Shown one piece after another: positions 14,966 through 23,870 of a stretch of DNA of 51,567 nucleotides. The position numbers and the translations under genes are program-made. Origin of the DNA: an uncultured bacterium (GTDB lineage Bacteria > Cyanobacteriota > Vampirovibrionia > Gastranaerophilales > Gastranaerophilaceae); contig CASDXV010000008.1 of assembly GCA_949285255.1 (NCBI GenBank), forward strand, positions 1 through 51,567. The letters are read 5' to 3'. The first letter of the stretch is position 1. Each line of letters begins with the position of its first letter. The notes beneath the pieces are model-generated. The model had not been told where the DNA came from, ran no database searches, and saw nothing but the letters and a program-made list of their open reading frames with translations.

Positions 14966-16146
14966 ATAAAAAACTGGGTTAAAAAGTAAATAGCGTTTTT
15001 GTTTGTTTGTGTCTTTTCATCGTTTGAAAAGACATAGTTTAGTGCAAATTTTAGCCTTTGTTTGAATACAAAGTAATTAACCCCGACACTGTATTCGTGA
15101 TTAACGCTTTTTGACTCATCAAGGTTGTAGTTAAAGTAGTCATATCTTGCAAGCAGCTGCAACTTTGGTGTAAAGTTCCATCCTACGGTTGTAAAAAAGC
15201 CCTGCCTGTTTCTCGGGTCAAGGTAGTCGCCGTTTGAGCCGTTAGCATGAGCGTATTCAAAGTTCATAAGAAATTTTTTGTACTCATATGTCATAGCGGC
15301 ACTGTATACGCCATAGTTTTCGCCTCTGTGCCCAACGTCTGCTCCGGCGTAGAGTTTCAGGTTTTTAAAATAACTTCCCTCTTGTTTATAAAAAGGCTTT
15401 ACCCCAACTCTGCCTATAAATTCCGCCCCGTCTTTAAAGCCTTGAGTAAATCTTGTGCTTGTATATCCGCCAAGGTTATACTCAAACGCGCCTTTCTTAC
15501 CTATAAAAGACACACCCGTAGATATGGCATCGCCAAATTCTCTTGATATTTGCGCCCTTCTGGCAAAAGGCAGAGAAAATGAGCTCATAGACCCCTCAAG
15601 CCCGATAGGCGAGCGAGATACACCGACGCGCATTTTGTGGTTTTTGCTGAAGTTGCGCTCTATATACAAGTTTGAAAACTTACCAAAAAATTTGTTGTCC
15701 ATATCTTCAACATCTCTTGTAAAGGCGTATTCTGTGAAGAAACGGTACTTTTCATCTCCAAATTTTGACTCGACAACCGCGTTGATATCAAAAGGATATG
15801 TGGTATTCAGGTTTCCTTTTCTCTCTTCAAAGCTTGTTATACCTTGAAAGCGAAGCTCTCCTGATATTTCATTTATAAATTTATTGTCAAATCTTATTGC
15901 TTTTTTTTGAGCAAAAGTTTTTTCCGCAAAAAGCTTAAAATCAAGCTCATCATCATCGTCAAACTCAACATCTGTCGTAGTATCACCGTCAATTGTTTCA
16001 TCAAGGGTAATAATTTTATCTTTTAAGACCTCTCCTTTTTTGACATCAGGGACTAGCTTCTCAACTTCTTCAATAGCGTATGAGCCTATGGGGAACAAGA
16101 GAAAACAAAATACAGTTAAGACAGTTTTGATTAACCTATTTTTCAT
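14962..16146 (-). CDS. Outer-membrane beta-barrel protein, porin-like
   Basis: The 394-residue product has a signal peptide (about residues 1-24, ending SYA), an acidic linker (about residues 25-75, rich in Asp and Glu) and then amphipathic strands to the end. Examples are YRFFTEYAFT, MRVGVSRSPIGLEG, LKLYAGADVGHRG, LMNFEYAHANGS, LQLLARYDYFNY and KFALNYVF. It ends FLTQFFI, close to the aromatic C-terminal signature used by the BAM complex. The region resembles phosphate-selective porin O/P barrels, but the substrate cannot be assigned. An in-frame TTG lies at 16155. The ATG at 16146 is preferred, although no clear ribosome site is present. Confidence 0.85.
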   Translation of the reverse strand: MKNRLIKTVLTVFCFLLFPIGSYAIEEVEKLVPDVKKGEVLKDKIITLDETIDGDTTTDVEFDDDDELDFKLFAEKTFAQKKAIRFDNKFINEISGELRFQGITSFEERKGNLNTTYPFDINAVVESKFGDEKYRFFTEYAFTRDVEDMDNKFFGKFSNLYIERNFSKNHKMRVGVSRSPIGLEGSMSSFSLPFARRAQISREFGDAISTGVSFIGKKGAFEYNLGGYTSTRFTQGFKDGAEFIGRVGVKPFYKQEGSYFKNLKLYAGADVGHRGENYGVYSAAMTYEYKKFLMNFEYAHANGSNGDYLDPRNRQGFFTTVGWNFTPKLQLLARYDYFNYNLDESKSVNHEYSVGVNYFVFKQRLKFALNYVFSNDEKTQTNKNAIYFLTQFFI

Positions 16147-16198
16147 AAATTGCAAAGAGTATGGAGATATCTATTGTAACACAAAACTTAAAAATTTG

Positions 16199-16226
16199 TT
16201 GGCTTTTACTCCTTTTATGGTATACT
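16199..16226 (+). promoter_or_regulatory. Promoter for rimP-nusA operon
   Basis: TTGGCT (16199-16204), a 16-nt spacer and TATACT (16221-16226) are followed by an about 85-nt leader. The leader has a small perfect hairpin GTGCT/AGCAC (16233-16247) and then a terminator hairpin. Confidence 0.55.
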
Positions 16227-16270
16227 TATTAGGTGCTTGATTAGCACACGGATTATTTAAGAAAATTCCG

Positions 16271-16300
16271 GAGCGGCCTTAAAAAACCGTTCTTTTTTTT
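16271..16300 (+). terminator. Intrinsic terminator in the rimP-nusA leader (attenuator)
   Basis: GAGCGG (16271-16276) pairs with CCGTTC (16287-16292, one G-U), followed directly by eight Ts, 20 nt before rimP. No plus-strand gene other than the operon itself needs a terminator here, since the upstream porin is on the other strand. It therefore fits transcription attenuation of rimP-nusA. Confidence 0.65.
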
Positions 16301-16319
16301 CAAAAAAATTAAGGTAGAA

Positions 16320-16841
16320 ATGCGCGAACACTTTAATAAAAAAGAAATACTAAACAGTTTGATACCGGTTGTAGAAAATACTGCAATGCGCTACAACCTT
16401 ATCCCGCTTGAAGTTTCACTTGAAAAGGAAAATGCGCACTGGTTTTTGAGGATTTTTATCTACTGTCCTGACCATCCTGTTTCTCATCAGGATTGTGAGA
16501 ATATTACAAGAGGTTTAGGGGACTTTTTGGATGAGCTTATTCCTTTTAAATACTACCTTGAAGTTTCTTCCCCGGGGTTAAATCGCAAGATGAAAAGCCC
16601 CAGAGAATATGTGATTTTTAGGGGAAAAGATATTTTAGTTAAGGTTAAAAACCCGATTGAGGGGCTTGATACTAAGACATTTAAGGCAAAACTTATCAAT
16701 TATCAGGAAAATGTGGGGCTTATTGTTGCACCAAAGGAAACAGAGGAAGAAATTTGCATAAGTCTTGATAATATTTTTAGCGTAAAACTTGATGAAGATA
16801 TAAACATAAACAATCAAAATAAAGGAGAAGATAATGATTAA
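16320..16841 (+). CDS. rimP: Ribosome maturation factor RimP
   Basis: RimP binds pre-30S particles during small-subunit assembly. The 173-residue product has the family core YYLEVSSPGLNRKMKSPREYVIFRGKDILVKV around residues 78-110 and the C-terminal Sm-like domain. AAGG precedes the ATG. It overlaps nusA by 8 bp (standard rimP-nusA pairing). The acidic/Asn-rich tail is the overlap region. Confidence 0.95.
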   Translation: MREHFNKKEILNSLIPVVENTAMRYNLIPLEVSLEKENAHWFLRIFIYCPDHPVSHQDCENITRGLGDFLDELIPFKYYLEVSSPGLNRKMKSPREYVIFRGKDILVKVKNPIEGLDTKTFKAKLINYQENVGLIVAPKETEEEICISLDNIFSVKLDEDININNQNKGEDND

Positions 16842-18015
16842 AATAGGAACAGCTCTTTTTGAAGCTGCAGAACAGCTTGAGCGAGAAAAAGGGATATCTA
16901 AAGACGTTCTTGTGAGCTCTCTTTGCGACGCACTTGTTGCAGCTTATAAAAAACACATAAGAGATAAAGACGCAGAAAATGTTGAAGCAATTTTAGATGA
17001 AAGCACAGGTGAAATCGGCGTTTTTAGAACAAAAGTTGTAGTAAGTGAAGTTGAAAACGAGGATTTGGAAATTTCTCTTGAAGATGCAAAAGAAATTGAT
17101 GAAGAAGTTGAACTTGACGATGAAGTAAAAATCGAAGTTACTCCCGAGAACTTCGGCAGAATTGCCGCTCAGAGCGCAAAACAAGTTATTACTCAAAGAA
17201 TCAGAGAAGCTGAGAGAAAGCTTGTTTTGGATGAATTTTTATCTAAAAAAGGTACACTCATTACAGGTATAATTCAAAGAAGGGATGAGAGAAACGTCAT
17301 TGTAAATATCGGTAAAACTGATGCTGTTATGCCATCTCGCGAGCAAATACCTGGTGAATACTACAAACCCGGTAACAGAATAAGAGTTTTTGTTCTTGAT
17401 GTTAAAGAAACATCTCGCTTGCCTCAGGTTATAGTATCTCAAGCACATCCTGAAATCGTAAGAGAACTTTTTGAACTTGAAGTTCCTGAAATTGAAGACG
17501 GCATTGTAGAAATTAAATCCATTGCTCGTGAAGCAGGTTTCAGAACAAAACTTGCCGTATGGTCAAATGACCCCTCGGTTGACTCTGTCGGTGCTTGTAT
17601 AGGTCCTCGCGGTTCAAGAATACAAACAATTGTGGGTGAATTGAAAAATGAGAAAATTGATATCGTAAGATATTCTCAAGACCCTGTTGAATACATTGTA
17701 AACGCCCTATCACCCGCTCGTATAATATCTGTAGATATTTTAGCGGATGATGAAAACAGAAAAGAAGTCTTTGTTATCGTTCCTGATGACCAGCTTTCTC
17801 TTGCAATAGGCAGAGAAGGTCAAAACGTAAGACTTGCACACCGCCTGACAGGTTGGAAAATCGATATCAAATCTGAAACTCAAGCACGTGCTATGGAAGA
17901 TGAACGCGAAAAGCAAATGCTTGAAGAAATGCAAACAGAACAAGAAGTACAAGAAGTACTAAATCAAGACGAAGAAGTAATACAGGAAGAGCAAGAAGCG
18001 CAAGAAGATGCTTAG
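16834..18015 (+). CDS. nusA: Transcription factor NusA
   Basis: NusA binds RNA polymerase and controls pausing, termination and antitermination. The 393-residue product has the N-terminal polymerase-binding domain (to about 125), an S1 domain (LITGIIQRRDERNVIVNIGKTDAVMPSREQ region) and two KH domains (ACIGPRGSRIQTI and LAIGREGQNVRLA, with the SPARI link between them). It ends in a Glu/Gln-rich tail of about 35 residues and lacks the enterobacterial C-terminal repeats. GGAG precedes the ATG. The downstream gene overlaps by 8 bp and is a formyltransferase, not the expected ylxR/infB. Confidence 0.97.
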   Translation: MIKIGTALFEAAEQLEREKGISKDVLVSSLCDALVAAYKKHIRDKDAENVEAILDESTGEIGVFRTKVVVSEVENEDLEISLEDAKEIDEEVELDDEVKIEVTPENFGRIAAQSAKQVITQRIREAERKLVLDEFLSKKGTLITGIIQRRDERNVIVNIGKTDAVMPSREQIPGEYYKPGNRIRVFVLDVKETSRLPQVIVSQAHPEIVRELFELEVPEIEDGIVEIKSIAREAGFRTKLAVWSNDPSVDSVGACIGPRGSRIQTIVGELKNEKIDIVRYSQDPVEYIVNALSPARIISVDILADDENRKEVFVIVPDDQLSLAIGREGQNVRLAHRLTGWKIDIKSETQARAMEDEREKQMLEEMQTEQEVQEVLNQDEEVIQEEQEAQEDA

Positions 18016-18883
18016 AGTTCTTGTTGTAGGATACAATAAAATGCTAAGCGCCCTTATATCAGGGAGTGTCTACTCGGGACACAAAGTGGTCGGCGCACTA
18101 AGATGTGACAGGGTAAGTTATTCAAAATTTACCCTGTTTTTAAAAGATATTTTTGCTCCAAGTCACGACCTGTCCTTGCTTCGGGCGTTTGGGGTGTATG
18201 ATATCAAAGCCCCCTCAATTAATTCAAAGGAATTTGTAAAAGAATTTGAAAAACTAAAACCCGATGTTATTTTGGTGGGTTCTTGGGCGGAGAAAATCTC
18301 CCCTAAGATTACCTCTCTACCTAAACTTGGCTGCATTAACTGCCACCCCTCGCTTCTTCCAAGACACAGGGGCGCTAATCCTTATTTTTGGACGATTTTT
18401 TTGGGAGAAGATTTAACGGGTGTCACTTTTCACTATGTGAATGAAAAATTTGACTGCGGGGATATTCTTTTGCAAGAGGCGGTTACAATAGATAATAATA
18501 TGAACGCAGGCGAGCTTCGTGACAGGTGTTCAAAATATGCTCAAGGGCTTGTGGGCGAGCTTTTAAATAAAATTGAGCGTGGCGAGATAGTGGCTAGAGC
18601 GCAGGATGACAGCCGTGCAAGCTACGAAAGTCAGATAGAATACAAAGATACAATTGTTGATTTAAGAAAAGCAAAAAAAGATATTCACAACCATATAAGA
18701 GCTCTAAGACCTTGGTATACGCCATTTTTTAGGCTTGATAGCAGAAAAATATATATAAAAAACCACAGGTTCTTGGCTTTAGCTGATAAATATAAAGACG
18801 CAAAAATAGGCTCAAAAGTTTTTGAAAACAGTAAAATAGTTATTATAAGAGCCCTTGATTGTCTTGTTGAGATTACTAAGTAA
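18008..18883 (+). CDS. Formyltransferase family protein (Fmt/ArnA-like)
   Basis: The protein uses a 10-formyltetrahydrofolate-type fold. The 291-residue product has the N-terminal Rossmann strand (LRVLVVGYN). The catalytic Asn-x-His occurs in GCINCHPSLLPRHRGANPY (near residues 110-128) and the catalytic Asp in FDCGDILL. A short C-terminal domain follows, with RALRPWYTPFF. Because methionyl-tRNA formyltransferase often sits with translation genes, initiator-tRNA formylation is possible. However, the HPSLLPRHRGANPYFW form is closer to sugar-nucleotide N-formyltransferases and ArnA, so I do not assign fmt. It overlaps nusA by 8 bp and the convergent metF by 8 bp. Confidence 0.85.
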   Translation: MLRVLVVGYNKMLSALISGSVYSGHKVVGALRCDRVSYSKFTLFLKDIFAPSHDLSLLRAFGVYDIKAPSINSKEFVKEFEKLKPDVILVGSWAEKISPKITSLPKLGCINCHPSLLPRHRGANPYFWTIFLGEDLTGVTFHYVNEKFDCGDILLQEAVTIDNNMNAGELRDRCSKYAQGLVGELLNKIERGEIVARAQDDSRASYESQIEYKDTIVDLRKAKKDIHNHIRALRPWYTPFFRLDSRKIYIKNHRFLALADKYKDAKIGSKVFENSKIVIIRALDCLVEITK

Positions 18884-19739
18884 TGTTTTTTATAACTTCA
18901 GTTGAACTTAGGGCTTTATTAAGTGTGTAGAAGTGCACCCCTCTTGCGCCAAATTCAAGCAGTTTTTGACACTGACAAGATGCTATTTCAATACCTGCTT
19001 TAATAGTGTCCTCTTTTGAATCTTTGTATTTTTCAAAGTATTCATATGTTTTTTTATCAATTTGAACACCTGAGAGCTCGACTATCCTATCAAGCTGCGA
19101 AAAGCTTGCAACGGGCAAAATGCCTGGGATAATAGGGATATTTATGCCTTTTTTTGTACACTCGTCGTGGAATTTATAATAGTTATCGTTTTTAAAAAAC
19201 AGCTGAGTATAGGCTACTTTTGCCCCTAAGTCTTGTTTTTTTCTTAAAACATTTAAGTCATCATCAAAAGTAATTGCCCTTGGGTGTTTTTCAGGATAAG
19301 CGGCAACTGCAAACTCAAGTTCCGAGTAGTTTTTTAAGTATTCAATAAGTTCAAGCGCGCTTTTAAAATCTCTGTAGCAAACATCAATATCTTGAGGTTC
19401 ATCCCCTCTTAGAGCAAGAATGTTTAATATGCCAAGTTCTTCAATTTCTTCAATGTATTTTTTTATGTATTCTCTGCTTGAGCAAACACAGGTGAAATGC
19501 GGCATTACAGGTTGTTTAAGGTGAGTTTTCAATTCTTTTACTATTTCAAGCGATGTGTCTCTGTTTGTGCCTCCTGCACCATAAGTTACAGAAATCAGCG
19601 CGGGTTTTAGTTTAGACAGTTTATTTAGCTCGCTAAAGAGGTTTTCTATTTTTTTGTCTAAATTATCACCCTTTGGCGGGAATACTTCAAAAGAAAAAAT
19701 TGGTTTTTCTTTATTTTTGTATATTTCACTAAGGCGCAT
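18876..19739 (-). CDS. metF: 5,10-methylenetetrahydrofolate reductase
   Basis: MetF uses FAD to reduce methylene-THF to methyl-THF for methionine synthesis. The 287-residue TIM barrel matches the bacterial size. It has FSFEVFPPKGD at the start with the catalytic Glu, ALISVTYGAGGTNRD, HFTCVCSSREY, ILALRGDEPQD (FAD binding) and AYTQLFFKNDNYYKF. AAGGA precedes the ATG. It is last in the mlaE-F-D-lpxK-metF operon, overlapping lpxK by 11 bp. Riboflavin genes for its cofactor lie at 28844-30742. Confidence 0.96.
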   Translation of the reverse strand: MRLSEIYKNKEKPIFSFEVFPPKGDNLDKKIENLFSELNKLSKLKPALISVTYGAGGTNRDTSLEIVKELKTHLKQPVMPHFTCVCSSREYIKKYIEEIEELGILNILALRGDEPQDIDVCYRDFKSALELIEYLKNYSELEFAVAAYPEKHPRAITFDDDLNVLRKKQDLGAKVAYTQLFFKNDNYYKFHDECTKKGINIPIIPGILPVASFSQLDRIVELSGVQIDKKTYEYFEKYKDSKEDTIKAGIEIASCQCQKLLEFGARGVHFYTLNKALSSTEVIKNIT

Positions 19740-20835
19740 ATTCTCTTATCCTTTTTTCTATAGCGTAAAATAACCCTTTATCTTCAAAATTTGCCTTTAG
19801 TTTTAGGCTCAAGAAATTTGTGTCGTTTATTTTTTTAACAAAGTGTTTGATTTTAACTTCGTCTTTTTGCGTGGTAATTAAAGTATCTGCGCCAAGTTCG
19901 TGAATTTCTTTGCAAATAGTGTCTAAATCCTCTTTTGTATAACCATGATGGTCGGCATAGCTTTTTGTAAATATGATATCAAAATGCTCATTTAAGTATT
20001 TATAGAACTGTTCAGGTTGACCAATGGCGCAAAATGCGCCTGCTTTTGTGTTTTGGGGGATAATTTGAAGTGAGTTTTTAATATTGTAGAAATAATCATA
20101 AACAAAATTGCAGCATGATATTTGTTTTGTTTTTAATTTTTTTGATATTTTATCAAGTGCGATTGCTGAGTTTTTGTCATTTTTGTTTGAAACAATGATA
20201 TAATCTGCCCTTTTTGCCTCATAAACAGGCTCTCTTAGGGGGCCAAGCGGTAGTGTAAAGTTGTTACCGAACATTTTTTTTGAATCGACAACTAAGACGC
20301 TGAAATCTTTTTTGATTTTTCTGTTTGAAAACCCATCATCCAGTATGACAACTTTTGCGCCGTATTTTTTGTATGCAAATTCTGCTGCTTTTACTCTGTC
20401 TTTGCAGACTATAACTATTGAGTTTTTTGTGTTGTTAGCAATTAAAAGTGCCTCATCGCCGCAGATTGTGCCATCGTCAAAGTATGTGCCGTCTTTGTCT
20501 TTTATTACATTAACTTTTTTATTGTCCAATTTTGAATTGTAACCGCGAGATATTATGGCTGTTTTTTGTTTCAGAGTATTTGCCATATAATCTGCAATCT
20601 CGCATACTATAGGGGTTTTGCCTACTCCGCCCGTTGTTAAGTTGCCAACGCAAATGACAAAAGGGGTGACTTGTTTTTCTTTTAGAATTTTTATTTTGTA
20701 GAGAATGTTTTTTATAGAAATTGTAATAAAATAAAAGACACTTATAAAACCTGTTAGAACAAAGAACAGAATATACCCTGTATCAGGCTTTTTTTGGTAG
20801 TGGTATTTATTAAATAAAATTTTTAATTTTTCCAT
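19729..20835 (-). CDS. lpxK: Tetraacyldisaccharide 4'-kinase LpxK
   Basis: LpxK phosphorylates the lipid A precursor at the 4' position on the inner membrane. The 368-residue product has an N-terminal membrane helix (about residues 20-42), the P-loop NLTTGGVGKTP near residues 65-75, AIISRGYNSK, the catalytic VVILDDGFSNRKIKKDFSVLVVD and LPLGPLREP. Its presence indicates that the organism makes lipid A and has an outer membrane. It is nearly contiguous with mlaD and overlaps metF. Confidence 0.95.
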   Translation of the reverse strand: MEKLKILFNKYHYQKKPDTGYILFFVLTGFISVFYFITISIKNILYKIKILKEKQVTPFVICVGNLTTGGVGKTPIVCEIADYMANTLKQKTAIISRGYNSKLDNKKVNVIKDKDGTYFDDGTICGDEALLIANNTKNSIVIVCKDRVKAAEFAYKKYGAKVVILDDGFSNRKIKKDFSVLVVDSKKMFGNNFTLPLGPLREPVYEAKRADYIIVSNKNDKNSAIALDKISKKLKTKQISCCNFVYDYFYNIKNSLQIIPQNTKAGAFCAIGQPEQFYKYLNEHFDIIFTKSYADHHGYTKEDLDTICKEIHELGADTLITTQKDEVKIKHFVKKINDTNFLSLKLKANFEDKGLFYAIEKRIREYAP

Positions 20836-20836
20836 A

Positions 20837-22198
20837 CTAGAACATTAGTCTGAAGAGTAAAAATCTCTTGTTCAGTTTTTCCGAGAATTTTCTTAAGTTT
20901 CTTGATGTCACAACAGCATCTGATATAATGCAGTCCATATTTACTTTTTGATTTGCATCAAGGTTATTAAGACCGTTTAGTGTTTTATTAATATTTGATG
21001 AAATTTTATTTATGTTAGATACGGTTCCTGATATATCTTTTTTGAGCTTATCATCTTTTGTAAATTCATTCATATAGGAGGATATATCAGCCAAGTTTTT
21101 TGAAATTTCATTTAAGTTAGTAACTATTTCTTTTGTTTTCTTGTCTTCAAGAAGTGTGTTCATGTTATTTGAGAGCTTTCCTACAGATTTTGTTGTTGAA
21201 ACAATTGAGTCTTTAAGCTCTTCATCTGTTGCAATTTCATTAATACTGTCAGTTAAGACAATGAGTTTTGAAATAAGTTTATTTGACTGTGTAAGAACTT
21301 CTTCTAGTTCGTCTTTGGATGAGTCGATAAGTACTTGAGCCTTTTCAAGTGTTGTTGAAGCATTCATTGTAAGCTCATTTATGTTTTTAATACTTTCTCT
21401 TAAATCGCCCACTAATTCGTCAGATAAAATTTCTGATATTTTTTCATTTGTTTCGTTAAGCGATTTTGAGGCTTTGTAGTTAATTTCCATAAAATCACTT
21501 ATTCTCATAGGCTCAATCACAGTATATTTTAAATTAGCGTCGGGCGCATAGAGTTTTTCTCCGTTTCGCTCGTAGAAAATAAGGTCGTTGTCGACAATTT
21601 TTGCGCTTATTTCATCGTTATCAAGCACAAGACCCGGCAGAGTAATTGTGTATTTAATTTTAAGAGAATTTTTTGTATTTATTTTGCTTTTTAAATCAAA
21701 TGGAATTTGACTTGTAGGCATTACTACACACTCTTCAACGTAGCCAATTTTATGCATTTTATCGGATAATTCCATATAAATGTTTTGGCCTCTTTTGATA
21801 GCGGTCGTATTTTTCATGGTTTCAACAAAAACAGTCTGAATTTCAGGAGGGGTAATCTCTAAGAACTGTTCACCTATAAGACCTGACTGTTGTATGGAGA
21901 TTTTTGATGCCAAAGGGATTTTTACATCTTTTTCGGTGATTACAAATCTCAGCTTTATGTAGCTGTCTTTTCCGTCTATTACAGGGGTAATTTCTTCCAC
22001 CTGACCTATTCTAAGACCCATCATCTGAACGCCCGAGCCTGCGCGCATACCGTTAACGTCTTTAAACACTACATCTATTCTCTCACCTGATGAGAGGCTT
22101 CTGCCTTTAATCCACAAAACAGTGAAGATTAAAATAAATATGGCAGTTAGTGTTAATATTCCTACTTTTAGCGATGATGATGATTTTTTAGGTTCCAT
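20837..22198 (-). CDS. MlaD-family (MCE) substrate-binding protein
   Basis: MCE proteins form hexameric rings that carry phospholipids between membranes. The 453-residue product has one N-terminal membrane helix (residues 11-30), a single MCE domain (about residues 36-115: VVFKDVNGMRAGSGVQMMGLRIGQVEEI and SGLIGEQFLEIT) and a long C-terminal helical region (about 240-440) with many Asn/Ser/Leu heptads. The last part suggests a needle-like or coiled-coil tube as in PqiB/YebT or the cyanobacterial/plastid TGD2 type rather than the short E. coli MlaD. The ABC subunits lie directly upstream. No MlaC or MlaB is present. Confidence 0.92.
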   Translation of the reverse strand: MEPKKSSSSLKVGILTLTAIFILIFTVLWIKGRSLSSGERIDVVFKDVNGMRAGSGVQMMGLRIGQVEEITPVIDGKDSYIKLRFVITEKDVKIPLASKISIQQSGLIGEQFLEITPPEIQTVFVETMKNTTAIKRGQNIYMELSDKMHKIGYVEECVVMPTSQIPFDLKSKINTKNSLKIKYTITLPGLVLDNDEISAKIVDNDLIFYERNGEKLYAPDANLKYTVIEPMRISDFMEINYKASKSLNETNEKISEILSDELVGDLRESIKNINELTMNASTTLEKAQVLIDSSKDELEEVLTQSNKLISKLIVLTDSINEIATDEELKDSIVSTTKSVGKLSNNMNTLLEDKKTKEIVTNLNEISKNLADISSYMNEFTKDDKLKKDISGTVSNINKISSNINKTLNGLNNLDANQKVNMDCIISDAVVTSRNLRKFSEKLNKRFLLFRLMF

Positions 22199-22238
22199 AA
22201 TACTTTCCGATTTATTTTATTATTATACATAAAAAATG

Positions 22239-22964
22239 CTAAAGTGACTTAATTTGCATAGGCCCTTTGATTGATGCCGTTACAAACTGATGTGTGTATG
22301 GGTTTTTGCCCTCCAAAAGCTCTTGAGTTGAGCCTTTGTAGACAATTTCACCCTCATATAACATAATTGCCTTATCGGTTGCACGTTTTATTGTTGATAG
22401 CTGGTGTGTTACAACAAGGCAGCTTGCGTTTAGTTCTTTTTTTAGCTCCACTATGTAATTTTCAATCAAAGTTGATGACACGGGGTCAAGACCCGCGGTA
22501 GGCTCATCGTAGAGGATGATTTTAGGGTTAGTAACTATAGCGCGCGCAAATCCTACACGTTTTTGCATACCGCCTGAGAGTTCTGATGGGTATTTATCCT
22601 CAATTCCTTGCAGACCGACGATTTTTAGCTTTTGTGCTACGATTTGCTTGAGCTCTTCTTTTGAGTATTTTCCTCTGAATTCTTTTCTCTCAACAAGCGG
22701 GAAAGCTATGTTTTCATACACTGTAAGAAAGTCAAAAAGTGCACTGTATTGAAAAGTCATAGCGATATCAGCGTCGGGAGGGGTTATGATTTCTCCGGAG
22801 TTAGGGTATAACAGTCCGCAGATTATTTTTAAAAGAGTACTTTTACCGCTTCCTGAGAACCCTACAACGCCAAGCGTTTCTCCGTCTTCAACTTTAAAGC
22901 TTATATTGTTTAAGACCTTTTTATTATTAAATTCTTTTGTAAGATTTTTTACTTCTATACCCAT
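22239..22964 (-). CDS. MlaF-type ABC transporter ATPase
   Basis: This is the cytoplasmic ATPase of a lipid transporter with the neighbouring MlaE-like permease and MlaD-like ring. The 241-residue product has Walker A VGFSGSGKST (about 35-44), a Q-loop (MTFQYSALFDFLTVYENIAFP), the LSGGMQKR signature, Walker B IILYDEPTAGLDP and switch VTHQ. The SALFDFLTV segment after the Q-loop is characteristic of the MlaF/Ttg2A/TGD3 subfamily. It lies 8 bp after the permease gene and 40 bp before the MCE gene. Confidence 0.94.
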   Translation of the reverse strand: MGIEVKNLTKEFNNKKVLNNISFKVEDGETLGVVGFSGSGKSTLLKIICGLLYPNSGEIITPPDADIAMTFQYSALFDFLTVYENIAFPLVERKEFRGKYSKEELKQIVAQKLKIVGLQGIEDKYPSELSGGMQKRVGFARAIVTNPKIILYDEPTAGLDPVSSTLIENYIVELKKELNASCLVVTHQLSTIKRATDKAIMLYEGEIVYKGSTQELLEGKNPYTHQFVTASIKGPMQIKSL

Positions 22965-22972
22965 TTTCTACC

Positions 22973-23770
22973 CTATAGATAAAATACCGATGCAAAAATG
23001 TAATCCCATATTGCAATAGCAACAAACGACCACACAACGGCGCGCGTTGTTGATATACCTACTTCAAGTGCTCCTCCGCGGGTTGAATATCCGCATGAGC
23101 AGCTTATAAGTGCTATTGTACCTCCAAAAAAGGAAGATTTTAACAGTGCTACAAAAATATCTTTGACAAAAAGCCCATGCCACATAGAGTTTATAAAATT
23201 AAGATAGGTTATTTCAGCCGTGATGTTTGAGATAACAGCAGCACACACCAGACCGCAGAATGTTGATACAACAACCACAAAAGGCATCATAATGACGCCT
23301 GATAAAAACCTTGGAACAATTAAATATTCAACAGGGTCAACCCTGAGTACTTTCATAGCGCTAATTTGCTCTGTTACTGCCATAGAGGCAATTTCTGAAG
23401 CGTAGGATGAACCTATCATAGAAATTATGGCAAACCCTGACATAATTGCAGACAACTCACGCACCATAACAAGAGCGCTAAGCGAGCCTACGTAGTTGCC
23501 TGCTCCCTGTTTTGCAAGCTCGGGGGCTATTTGCATAGCGATAATTATTGAAGTCATTGCAACAATTGTCAAAGTTATAGGCAGGGAATCTACAGAAAAG
23601 CGCGAGCACTGTTCAATAAGGGTTTTTCTGTCTACTCTTAATGTGCTCATGGCTTTTATTGTGCGAACAAAGTCCTTGCCTATGTTGCCAAGGGTGATTA
23701 AAAATTCCTTTATTTCTGACCAGAATAGATTTATACCCTGATAGAACAGTGTTTTTTTAACATTAATCAT
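22973..23770 (-). CDS. MlaE-family ABC permease
   Basis: This is the inner-membrane permease of the lipid transporter (MlaE/TGD1/Ttg2B type), with five to six predicted helices in 265 residues. Family motifs include VREL.AIMSGFAIISMIGSSYASEIASM and EQISAMKVLRVDPVEYLIVPRFLSG. A GTG at 23773 is in frame but lies within the GAGGTGAT ribosome site. The ATG at 23770 is used although the spacing is unusually short. It is the first gene of the five-gene minus-strand operon. Confidence 0.93.
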   Translation of the reverse strand: MINVKKTLFYQGINLFWSEIKEFLITLGNIGKDFVRTIKAMSTLRVDRKTLIEQCSRFSVDSLPITLTIVAMTSIIIAMQIAPELAKQGAGNYVGSLSALVMVRELSAIMSGFAIISMIGSSYASEIASMAVTEQISAMKVLRVDPVEYLIVPRFLSGVIMMPFVVVVSTFCGLVCAAVISNITAEITYLNFINSMWHGLFVKDIFVALLKSSFFGGTIALISCSCGYSTRGGALEVGISTTRAVVWSFVAIAIWDYIFASVFYL

Positions 23771-23817
23771 CACCTCTATATTATATTATCAACATATTAT
23801 TTGCAAAATAAGACAAT

Positions 23818-23853
23818 AAAAAACCCGCTCTATGATGTAGGGCGGGTTTTTTA
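23818..23853. terminator. Intrinsic terminator after the small protein gene
   Basis: AAACCCGC (23821-23828) pairs with GCGGGTTT (23842-23849), flanked by A and T runs on both sides. On the minus strand it lies just past the stop at 23871 and before the mlaE promoter region. Confidence 0.9.
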
Positions 23854-23870
23854 TTTCATTTTATATAAAT

